Assembly: GCF_022759505.1 (NCBI RefSeq) | Contig: NZ_CP094289.1 | Span: 868,001 to 932,000, forward strand | Source: Georgenia sp. TF02-10 | GTDB taxonomy: Bacteria; Actinomycetota; Actinomycetes; Actinomycetales; Actinomycetaceae | Length of the DNA stretch: 64,000 nucleotides | Reading direction: 5' to 3' | Part shown: one piece after another, positions 57,745-64,000 of the stretch | How the letters are laid out: each line of letters opens with the position of its first letter | Numbering within the stretch: the stretch's first letter is position 1 | The notes under the pieces: model-generated | The model's database searches: none | Told to the model about the DNA's origin: nothing | What the model saw: the letters and a program-made list of their open reading frames with translations, nothing else | Position numbers and translations under genes: made by a program

Positions 57745-59406
57745 TCAGCTCCCGGACCGGACGGTGATGTGGAGGTGGTCGTAGTGACCGCCGGTGACGT
57801 CGTCGGGGTCATGCATGCCGCCACCGTTGTAGTCACGCCACCCCTCTGCGTCGCGGGCGGCGGACCAGATGCGGCCTTGCCAGATCAGGTATTCCACGCC
57901 GAGGACCTCGGCGTGGTCTTTCATCCAGTTCGTCACGGCCCACCCGGCTTCGAGCTGGCCGGGGGTGGGGTGCTGGCCGATGGCGTTGCCGAACGTGAGG
58001 TCACAGGCGCGGCCGAGGGGGTGCTCGGAGCTGGTGCCGGGCCGGGGTGAGTAGCACGCCCAGGAGGTGTCGGGGAACGCCGCGATGCCCTGGGTGTAGA
58101 CGTGCAGCATCCGGGCGGTGATCTGTCCATTGGAGGTGGGGTCGTCCACGAGCGCGTCCGGGTCCCCATCGATCGGGTCCGGCTCACTGCCGGGTGGCGT
58201 GGTGCCGGGGTGGCAGCCGGCGGGGGCGCCGGTCTCTGGTTCGGGCAGGTTGGCGGCGCTGTGACTGTTGAGCCAGGCGGCGGGGTCGGTGTGCTCACCG
58301 TCGGTGCCGCCTTGGCGGACCTCGAAGTGCAGGTGCGGGCCGGTGCTGTTGCCGGAGGAGCCGACGTCGCCGATGTGCTGCCCGGCGCTCACCTGGTCGC
58401 CGGCGGTGACGTGGATGCCGTGCTCCCACATGTGCCCGTACGCGGTCGCCACCGTCTGCCCGGCGATCTGGTGCTCGATGACGACGAGGCCGCCGTACCC
58501 GCCGGAGAACTCCGCGACGGTGACGGTGCCATCGGCAGCGGCGAGGATCGGCGTGCCGTCGGGGGCGGCAAAGTCGGTGCCGGTATGAAACGAGTTCTCC
58601 CCGGAGATCGGATGGACCCTCGGCCCGTAGTCGCTGGTGAGCACCCAGGTGCCTTCCGGCACCGGGAACACCACCCGGGAGGACTCCGCCGCGACCGGCT
58701 GCACTGCTGGCACCGTGGCGCCGCCAGTTGCCGCAGCCGAGTTGGCAGCAGGGCCGGGGGTGGTGGTGAGGGTGGTCAGGATGGTCTCGGCGACGGGCTC
58801 GTAGTTGCGGTAGCGGTCGGGGTAGGCGGAGACTTCGACGGCTTGGGCGGCCTCTCCTGTGTCCAGCTGTTCCCAGCCGGGGATGTCCAGCAGCCCGCGC
58901 GGTGAGGGGTGGTTCGGTCCTTCGGGTCCGCCGAAGAACGCCCGCGCCTGGTGGGTCGGGTCCATGAGGTCGGCGACGGTGCCCCACCCGGATTGGGGGC
59001 GCATTTGGAACAGGCCGAGCGAGTCGTGGTCGGAGCCGTCCCCGTCGTTGGGATAGTTCGCCGACTCCGGATACGCGGAGGTGTTGGCGAGCATCCGCAG
59101 GGTGGACTCGGTGAGTGCGGCCATCAGCGCGATGACCAGCGCGTCCCGGGTCACCCCCTCGATGCTGGAGCCGGCCTCGATGATGGTGGCCGCATGGGTT
59201 AACTGGGTGCTGTTAAGCGTGAAGGTCTCCCCGTTGGCGGTGGTCACCGTCAGCGACTCAGGGACGTCACCGATCGTGACGTTCGTGCCGGTCACGGTGC
59301 AGGTGGCGGACGCGGCCGGGTTCATTACCAGGCCGACCCCGATCAGTCCGAGCGAGGGGCCGAGCAGCACCAGAGTTAGGGCGGCGATACCGAGCTTCTT
59401 CAACAC
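57745..59406 (-). CDS. Three-domain cell-wall hydrolase of the conjugation system
   Basis: A 553-residue exported protein with an N-terminal helix (IAALTLVLLGPSLGLIGVGL). Domain 1 (about 75-200) is lysozyme/transglycosylase-like (MAALTESTLRMLANTS, DSLGLFQMRPQSGWGTVADL, as in LT-type VirB1 proteins). Domain 2 (about 240-370) is an M23 (LytM) peptidase with HTGTDFAAPDGTP (zinc ligands His274, Asp278) and GPHLHFEVRQGG. Domain 3 (about 435-553) is an M15/VanY-like metallopeptidase region: SEHPLGRACDLTFGN and HYDHLHITVRSG. It would open peptidoglycan for the transfer channel. The LT-plus-M23 combination is known; the third domain adds another peptidase. Confidence 0.88.
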   Translation of the reverse strand: MLKKLGIAALTLVLLGPSLGLIGVGLVMNPAASATCTVTGTNVTIGDVPESLTVTTANGETFTLNSTQLTHAATIIEAGSSIEGVTRDALVIALMAALTESTLRMLANTSAYPESANYPNDGDGSDHDSLGLFQMRPQSGWGTVADLMDPTHQARAFFGGPEGPNHPSPRGLLDIPGWEQLDTGEAAQAVEVSAYPDRYRNYEPVAETILTTLTTTPGPAANSAAATGGATVPAVQPVAAESSRVVFPVPEGTWVLTSDYGPRVHPISGENSFHTGTDFAAPDGTPILAAADGTVTVAEFSGGYGGLVVIEHQIAGQTVATAYGHMWEHGIHVTAGDQVSAGQHIGDVGSSGNSTGPHLHFEVRQGGTDGEHTDPAAWLNSHSAANLPEPETGAPAGCHPGTTPPGSEPDPIDGDPDALVDDPTSNGQITARMLHVYTQGIAAFPDTSWACYSPRPGTSSEHPLGRACDLTFGNAIGQHPTPGQLEAGWAVTNWMKDHAEVLGVEYLIWQGRIWSAARDAEGWRDYNGGGMHDPDDVTGGHYDHLHITVRSGS

Positions 59407-59419
59407 GACAGCGTCCCGT

Positions 59420-60115
59420 TCAGCGCAGAGGGTTGTCGAGCTGGGACAGTCGCAGCAGATGGCAGGTGTCGTAGGCCGGTGCGCAGACGAGGAAGACGGT
59501 GAACGCCACCGGGTGCTCGGAGGTGACGGTCTCGTCGTTCCAGACCCCTTCGCGGTGGCGGGTGCCCTCGATCGTGTACGCGATCGTGCCCTCGGCGAGT
59601 TGCCCCGGCTGGGCCTGCGCTACGGCCTCATCCCAGGCGTTGGGGACGTAGATGGTGTCGATGGTCAGGTGTTGGGTGGTGGCGTACTGGCGCAGTTCGA
59701 CCCAGGCTTCGCGGGAGGGGAGGTAGGTGGCGATGTCGGCGGCGAGCCCGGCCTGCTCCGCACCGGGGGGGTCGCCCACGGCGAGGATCACGGAGGTGTA
59801 GTCCAGGGGCATGAACCCGCTGGCGGTATCCCAGCTGAACAGCGCCGTGGCGACGTTGCCGGCGAACGTCTCGGGGTCCGCGGAGGGCCGCACCACGGGC
59901 AGGCGGGGGGTCGTGGTGGGCACCGGCTCGGCGGGCACGGTGACAACTGGCTCCGGCGCGGTGCTGTCATCGCTGCCGGGCTCGGTGCTGGTGGGGGGTC
60001 CGGTGATCAGGCCGTAGACGCCGATCCCGGTGAGCACGAGGACGGCCACGAGGGCGGCGAGCACCGCGAGCATGCGGTGTCGGGAGCGAGCATCGGACAG
60101 GTCGGGAGTCTTCAT
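59420..60115 (-). CDS. VirB8/TcpC-like membrane-anchored protein
   Basis: A 231-residue protein with a basic cytoplasmic start, one helix (MLAVLAALVAVLVLTGIGVY), a Pro/Thr/Glu-rich stalk (PPTSTEPGSDDSTAPEPVVT), and an NTF2-like extracytoplasmic domain (PETFAGNVATALFSWDTASG, ATTQHLTIDTIYVPNAWDE, VAFTVFLVCAPAYDTCHLLR). That order and fold pattern resemble VirB8/TcpC components of Gram-positive conjugation channels. Assignment is by pattern, not by a strict motif. A CAGGTGCAC motif begins 7 bases upstream of the ATG. Confidence 0.65.
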   Translation of the reverse strand: MKTPDLSDARSRHRMLAVLAALVAVLVLTGIGVYGLITGPPTSTEPGSDDSTAPEPVVTVPAEPVPTTTPRLPVVRPSADPETFAGNVATALFSWDTASGFMPLDYTSVILAVGDPPGAEQAGLAADIATYLPSREAWVELRQYATTQHLTIDTIYVPNAWDEAVAQAQPGQLAEGTIAYTIEGTRHREGVWNDETVTSEHPVAFTVFLVCAPAYDTCHLLRLSQLDNPLR

Positions 60116-60121
60116 GCCCCT

Positions 60122-60130
60122 CAGGTGCAC
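60122..60130. promoter_or_regulatory. CAGGTGCAC motif
   Basis: Lies directly before the ATG (60115) of the minus-strand VirB8-like gene; extended context CAGGTGCACGAACACGCC. Confidence 0.5.
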
Positions 60131-60155
60131 GAACACGCCCCGCCAGCGGGGTTGG

Positions 60156-61166
60156 CTACAAGGCGCGCAGGTGGCCGCGGCCCGGGGCCGGGTCATCGCC
60201 GCGCAGCCGGTCGCGCGCGGCACGCAGCTCCACGGCGAATCGGCTGGTGCCTTCGGCGGTGGCGAGGAAGGCGTCGATCTGCTCGTCGGTCAGCTCGGCG
60301 GCGAGCTGGTCGAGGTCGTAGTGGGTCCACCAGTCGGCCAGGTCGTTCCAGGTGAGCACGAACGCCCGCACCGGATACGGCACCGGCCCACTCTCACCCT
60401 GACGACCCGCTGGTGTGGGCCGCGGGGTGCGCTTTTTCGTCTCGGCGTTCTTGACGCGCGCCAGCGCGTCGGCGGCGAGCTGGTGCAGGTCCGCGTCGCG
60501 GTCACCGCGCGCGGCCTCGGCCTGTTCCCGGACCTCCCGGTAGAGCGCGTCGACCGGGTTGCCGGCCTCGATGCGTTCCAGCGCGGTGGTGGCCTGGTGG
60601 CGGAGGTCGTCGGGTTGGGCGGGGTCCGCGGCGATCTGCTGGAGGTAGCTGATCTTGTCCAGCGTCTTGTAGGACGCCGCGCCGGGGATCATCCGGGCGG
60701 CCTGCTCACTGGCCCGCCCCTGATCGGACGGTGCGGGAAAGTTTCCCGCACCGTCGTCTCGGGGCTGATGCTCGGCGCTGAACCGGGTGGCGGCCTGCCG
60801 GCGGGCCGCGTCCTCGGCCATCACCTGCTTGAGTTCCCGGTACAGGGCGGCGGCTTCGAGCTGGGTCAGGGGCTTGTGCAGGACGTTGTCGTCCTGCTCG
60901 GCGAGGAGGTGGCCGAGGCGGTCGGAGATGCCGGAGCGGACCCACACGTTGACGGTTCTCCAGCCGAGCTGCTTGATGGCCGCCAACCGTCTGGCTCCAC
61001 ATACCAGCACGTTGTCGAGGGTGATGGTGATCGGTTGGAGCAGGCCGTCGCGGGCGATGGAGGCGGCGAGGGCGTCGATGTCGCCCAGGTCGGTGCGGTG
61101 CCTGTGGCCGACGCGGATCGACTCGATGCTGCGTTCCAGCTCGATGGACCCTTCCCGGGCGCTCAT
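60156..61166 (-). CDS. parB: ParB/sulfiredoxin-fold nuclease-domain protein
   Basis: A 336-residue ParB-like protein. The N-terminal domain (RVGHRHRTDLGDIDALAASI then RDGLLQPITITLDNVLVCGA and RRLAAIKQLGWRTVNV) is the ParB CTPase/nuclease fold with the GxRR box as GARR. A helical middle (LTQLEAAALYRELKQVM) and a region with RMIPGAASYKTLDKISYLQQ, resembling the ParB HTH area, follow. Probable role: maintenance of the element or regulation of its transfer. Its start and the upstream stop overlap by one base (TGATG). Confidence 0.87.
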   Translation of the reverse strand: MSAREGSIELERSIESIRVGHRHRTDLGDIDALAASIARDGLLQPITITLDNVLVCGARRLAAIKQLGWRTVNVWVRSGISDRLGHLLAEQDDNVLHKPLTQLEAAALYRELKQVMAEDAARRQAATRFSAEHQPRDDGAGNFPAPSDQGRASEQAARMIPGAASYKTLDKISYLQQIAADPAQPDDLRHQATTALERIEAGNPVDALYREVREQAEAARGDRDADLHQLAADALARVKNAETKKRTPRPTPAGRQGESGPVPYPVRAFVLTWNDLADWWTHYDLDQLAAELTDEQIDAFLATAEGTSRFAVELRAARDRLRGDDPAPGRGHLRAL

Positions 61167-62083
61167 CAGGACTCACCCCCGGGTGAGGCCTCACCATAGG
61201 CGTCACGCTCGACACGGTGGTGGTGGGTGGGGACGGCGAGGGAGATCGACAGGACGAGGTCGTCGTCGCGCAGTAGCACCGGCAGGCTCTCGCCGATCAG
61301 TAACCGCAGCAGCACACCGCGCCCGGTGCCGGTGGCACTGTAAGCGGGGTGCGGGTGACCCAGCAGCGCCTTCAACAGCGTCGTCCAGGAGCGGCCGGGG
61401 ATGTCCAGCAGGGCACGGGCGTGCTTGTCGCGCCGCAACGCCTCGTAAGCTGCTTGCCGGGTGCCGGCCCGAGTGAGCGCGGCGCACACGTGCTCCACCG
61501 CGGCTCTGGCAATGTCGGCAGGCCAGTCCAGCAGCGTGAACAGCGCGATCGCGTCCTCGACAGCCGAGCCCGCCGACGTGTGAGCGTGCGTCGGCGCCGA
61601 AGACTGCGCCGTCTCGGGGGCTTGGGGGTGATCGGCGACGTGGAACGCGGGATGGTAGTCGGCCAGCGGCGTCTCGCGGTCGGAGAAGCGTTCTGGGTCG
61701 TGGAAGGCGGAGATGTGGGGGCGGCGGGCTTGGTGGACCGAGCACAGCAGTCCTCGGGCGCGTTCTTCGAAGATGCAGGTGATCCGCACCGCGTGCGTGA
61801 CCACCGCCCACGGATCGTGCGCCTCGCGGGCTGCCCGGGTGCGCATCACGTCGAACGCCGCCGAGGCGGCCTCCCACGGGTCCAGCCCGTGCTTGCGCGC
61901 CAGCGGCGCATACTTCTGCGCGGTGAAGGCCATCAGCTCCGCCGCGTGCGCATCGTGCTGCCAGGCGCGCCGCCCGCCGTGGTGGAGCCGGTGCAGCAGC
62001 GCGCGCAGGCCCTCACCGGTGGTGAAGTCCGCTCGGTCAGCAGCTGCCGCTGGGGTGGTGGTGGGGTGTGTGTTCTCGGTCAT
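61166..62083 (-). CDS. ICE protein with sigma-factor-like N-terminal helices, unknown function
   Basis: A 305-residue protein. The stretch LARKHGLDPWEAASAAFDVM then RTRAAREAHDPWAVVTHAVR, with ICIFEERARGLLCS-like sequence, resembles region 2 of sigma factors. The rest (DPERFSDRETPLADYHPAFH; ALFTLLDWPADIARAAVEHV; DIPGRSWTTLLKALLGHPHP) is not recognised. It might be a regulator or a replication accessory. Start ATG 62083; the CAGGTGCAC motif lies 23 bases upstream. It precedes parB with a one-base overlap. Confidence 0.7.
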   Translation of the reverse strand: MTENTHPTTTPAAAADRADFTTGEGLRALLHRLHHGGRRAWQHDAHAAELMAFTAQKYAPLARKHGLDPWEAASAAFDVMRTRAAREAHDPWAVVTHAVRITCIFEERARGLLCSVHQARRPHISAFHDPERFSDRETPLADYHPAFHVADHPQAPETAQSSAPTHAHTSAGSAVEDAIALFTLLDWPADIARAAVEHVCAALTRAGTRQAAYEALRRDKHARALLDIPGRSWTTLLKALLGHPHPAYSATGTGRGVLLRLLIGESLPVLLRDDDLVLSISLAVPTHHHRVERDAYGEASPGGES

Positions 62084-62105
62084 GGGCAGGGCACCTCCTG
62101 ACAAG

Positions 62106-62114
62106 CAGGTGCAC
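62106..62114. promoter_or_regulatory. CAGGTGCAC motif
   Basis: Lies 23 bases upstream of the minus-strand ATG at 62083. The preceding CCTCCTGACAAGC is also seen near 53333 (CCTCCTGTGACAAGC), so the conserved block is longer than the core. Confidence 0.5.
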
Positions 62115-62170
62115 ACGCCGTCCCCACGCTCCGTTTCTGCTGGTATCCGCATCGCTTGTCACCGCCCTCC

Positions 62171-62590
62171 TCAGCTCATCCCGACACCGGGCCGGGACGC
62201 AGCGGCCTGCCCTGCGCTGCCGCGGCCGAACGCCGACACGGGCGGCAGCCGGCGTGCCCGCTCACCCAGTTGCTGGGCGCCAACGGTGATGGGGGTGCGG
62301 GTTCGGCGGGCCAGCTCGACCTCGAAGTCGATGCCCCGCCCGGCGAGGGCCGCCCCGTGGCGGGCAATGAGGTCCGTGGGCCGCACCCACTCCACACCCC
62401 GCGCGCCCCTCGTCTCCGCCGCCGGTGTCTGCCGTCCGGCTCCGCGTCGGTGGGAGGCCCGTGCGGCCCGGACCGCGTCCGGTGCCTCGGACTTCTCGAC
62501 CGACTCCGCCGCCGGGTGCGCGCTCACCGGCTCGGGTACTGGTTCGTCGGCGTCGGGCCGCCGGGGATCGTGGTCGTGCTCGGAACTCAT
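62171..62590 (-). CDS. Small ICE protein of unknown function
   Basis: A 139-residue protein: acidic, Asp/Pro/Glu-rich first 55 residues, then GVEWVRPTDLIARHGAALAG and RGIDFEVELARRTRTP, a helical basic segment, then a short tail. The pattern (disordered acidic start, basic helical C-half) recalls relaxosome accessory proteins, but I do not recognise the family. Its start overlaps the stop of the DUF2637-type gene by 4 bases. Confidence 0.68.
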   Translation of the reverse strand: MSSEHDHDPRRPDADEPVPEPVSAHPAAESVEKSEAPDAVRAARASHRRGAGRQTPAAETRGARGVEWVRPTDLIARHGAALAGRGIDFEVELARRTRTPITVGAQQLGERARRLPPVSAFGRGSAGQAAASRPGVGMS

Positions 62591-63384
62591 GGGGTCGCCT
62601 CCTCGACATCGGTGCTGTCGGGAAGGTGCGCCGCGGTGAACCAGCGGCCCACGGTGGAGGGATGCACGCCCAGTTCCCGGGCGATCTTCTTGTTCGACCA
62701 CCCCTGCCCGCGCAGCTCCGCTGCCCGGGCACGCCTATCCGTGAGGACCGCCCGGGGGTCGACCGACGGTTCAGCGCTCTCGGGCGCCGATGCCGGGTCG
62801 ATCGCTTCCGGCGTCGGCGCCGGCAACGCGACGACCGCCTGGGTCTCTGCCGGTTGCCCCGCTCCCAACTCCGACGCCGGCACCCGGCCCCAGCCGGGTT
62901 CCTCGACGGACGCGGACGTGTCACTGGACACGGCGTCGTCGCGGGACACGGATGCCTCGGTAATCCGTTGTGGTCGGGTGAGGATGACCGTCAGGTGGGT
63001 GATCGCCAGCAGTACCACCGGTGGCACCGCGGCCACGGCCGCGGCCAGCACCCCTGGGACATCGGCATCCGCGGCGACGACGGCGTGGAGGGCGTTGGCG
63101 GTCACCGACACGGCAGCGCCGCCGATCAGCAGCGCCCACGGGTACCACGCCGAGCGTTGCCCGGCCAGCGCGACGACGGCGACGGTGGCGACAACGATGA
63201 TGCCGTCGACGATCAGCGGCCACGCCCAGGCCTGCGAGCCGCCGACCCCGGAACGTGCGGCGAGATCGGCCAGCGCCGTGAATGACAGCCAGAACGCGCC
63301 GGCGGCGATGAACACCGTCCCGGCCACCGCGGTGACCACCGCCCATCGCCGACTCCTCGGCCCGGTGCTGGCATGGACGGTCAT
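62587..63384 (-). CDS. DUF2637/SpdA-type membrane protein with C-terminal helix-turn-helix
   Basis: A 265-residue protein with four membrane helices in the first 125 residues (WAVVTAVAGTVFIAAGAFWL, SQAWAWPLIVDGIIVVATVA, WYPWALLIGGAAVSVTANAL, LAAAVAAVPPVVLLAITHLT). These match DUF2637, found in Streptomyces-type spread proteins of conjugative elements. An acidic linker leads to a homeodomain-like HTH (RRARAAELRGQGWSNKKIAR, ELGVHPSTVGRWF). A membrane protein with a DNA-binding tail could tether the element to the membrane. It overlaps the primase-polymerase gene by 4 bases. Confidence 0.85.
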   Translation of the reverse strand: MTVHASTGPRSRRWAVVTAVAGTVFIAAGAFWLSFTALADLAARSGVGGSQAWAWPLIVDGIIVVATVAVVALAGQRSAWYPWALLIGGAAVSVTANALHAVVAADADVPGVLAAAVAAVPPVVLLAITHLTVILTRPQRITEASVSRDDAVSSDTSASVEEPGWGRVPASELGAGQPAETQAVVALPAPTPEAIDPASAPESAEPSVDPRAVLTDRRARAAELRGQGWSNKKIARELGVHPSTVGRWFTAAHLPDSTDVEEATP

Positions 63385-64000
63385 GACAGCCCCCGCACCG
63401 CAGGCGACGCCCGCACGGTCCCGTCCCGACTGAACCACCCGTCCATGGCCGGCGACGAACCGTCCTGGACCCGCGAGGAGGTCTGGGGGCGGGGTTGGAC
63501 GGTGCGGTAGGCCGAGTGGACGGTCGCAGTGATCTCTCGCTCACCCAGTCCCGCCTCCGTGGCCGCGGCCGTCAGCACATCGAGAGCTTCCGGCGCCGGG
63601 ATGTCGTTCTCGGCGAGGCGGCAGGCCGCCCAGAACAGACCTCGGTTGCGTTCTCCTTCGCCGCGGCCGGCGACCCACGCCGCCAGGCGCGACACATCCG
63701 CTGACCGCTCCACCCCCCGGCTCGACGTGGCAGAGGGCGCGGGCCGAGGGTCGAGGAACTCTCGCAGCCGGTCGGAGTCGAGCACCGACGTCGCCCCGCT
63801 GTTGATCCGCCGCACTCGGTAGCCGGCGCTTGTGCCGGCGGTGGATACGGTCGAGGGTGGGACGATGATGTACCCGCCGTCACCACGGAAGTCGATCCCG
63901 GCGCGTGCTGCCTGCCACGACCGCTGTTCCCGGTCTGGTGTGGCCGGGTAGTAGGCGTGCATCCCAGCCGAGGGCGTCGCCACGAGAAGTTGCCACCCCG
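63381..64000 (-). CDS. Bifunctional DNA primase/polymerase, partial (runs off window)
   Basis: The C-terminal part of a prim-pol. The frame is open to the window edge and reads LLVATPSAGMHAYYPATPDR, EQRSWQAARAGIDFRGDGGY and IIVPPSTVSTAGTSAGYRV: the palm-domain stretch with the catalytic-site histidine and the DFRGDGGYI/VxxPPS motif of archaeo-eukaryotic-type primases. A helical C-terminal domain follows (RLAAWVAGRGEGERNRGLFW, ALDVLTAAATEAGLGEREIT). Such proteins replicate actinobacterial integrative elements after excision. The start lies beyond position 64000. Confidence 0.9.
   Translation of the reverse strand, partial: GWQLLVATPSAGMHAYYPATPDREQRSWQAARAGIDFRGDGGYIIVPPSTVSTAGTSAGYRVRRINSGATSVLDSDRLREFLDPRPAPSATSSRGVERSADVSRLAAWVAGRGEGERNRGLFWAACRLAENDIPAPEALDVLTAAATEAGLGEREITATVHSAYRTVQPRPQTSSRVQDGSSPAMDGWFSRDGTVRASPAVRGLS

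Larger units (their letters stand above)
45361..64000. mobile_element. Integrative conjugative element, left part (continues past window)
   Basis: From the 3' end of tRNA-Ala to the window edge: a serine recombinase, SSB, coupling protein, VirB4/SCO6880 pair, VirB6-like channel, two VirB2-like proteins, wall hydrolase, VirB8-like protein, ParB, DUF2637 protein and primase-polymerase. Gene order and strand are uniform except for one plus-strand methyltransferase. A duplicated tRNA end (attR) is not in the window, so the element extends further right. No relaxase is seen in this part. Confidence 0.88.

Overview
The window is very GC-rich DNA from an actinobacterium. Codon use, lipoprotein and SepX/GlpR-type genes, frequent leaderless -10 boxes and an mscL / FmdB / galU / moeA / rimJ neighbourhood shared with Mycobacterium all point to Actinomycetia. 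A Cellulomonas/Georgenia-like member of the Micrococcales is my best guess, but the genus is inference.

The window is a mosaic of four parts. (1) Positions 1-8790 are chromosomal backbone: a dicarboxylate/amino-acid:cation symporter, a lipoprotein, two SRPBCC proteins, an alpha/beta hydrolase, a DUF4383 membrane protein, a RecQ-type helicase, TfoX-N and SnoaL-like proteins and an ArsR regulator. (2) Positions about 8810-24750 are a foreign-looking, somewhat less GC-rich catabolic island. It holds FrlB-like and FrlD-like enzymes, HyuA/HyuB, a LacI regulator, a complete peptide-type ABC importer and a cytoplasmic gamma-glutamyltransferase-like enzyme. Both edges are broken genes: a rearranged FAD oxidoreductase on the left, and a GNAT pseudogene cut by an IS21-family remnant on the right. 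The two outward operons carry near-identical promoters with a GGGAACGTTCCC-type operator, so the island looks like one LacI-controlled regulon. The likely substrates are glycated (Amadori) amino acids or peptides, possibly in gamma-glutamyl or lactam form. This is inference.

(3) Positions 24767-45287 are backbone again: a GH13 alpha-glucosidase, a MazEF-type toxin-antitoxin pair, a flavodoxin, tRNA-Arg(CCT), a very large helicase-like protein with decayed ATPase motifs, mscL, a SAF-domain protein, a GNAT flanked by CTCCGGAG repeats, a Ruc-like FmdB zinc ribbon, a penicillin-acylase-family enzyme, and a 5-formyl-THF cyclo-ligase next to the cluster galU-moeA/glp-rimJ-sepX/glpR.

(4) From tRNA-Ala(CGC) at 45288-45360 to the window edge lies the left part of an integrative conjugative element, nearly all on the minus strand. 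It encodes a large serine recombinase whose reading frame runs through the tRNA, SSB, a VirD4/TraG coupling protein, a VirB4-like ATPase, an SCO6880-family protein, a VirB6/TrbL-like channel protein, two paralogous VirB2-like small membrane proteins, a three-domain wall hydrolase, a VirB8-like protein, ParB, a DUF2637/SpdA-type protein and a primase-polymerase that runs off the end. A plus-strand methyltransferase sits between the two small membrane proteins as likely cargo. A CAGGTGCAC motif recurs upstream of five of the element's transcription-unit starts. The right end of the element, and any relaxase, lie outside the window.
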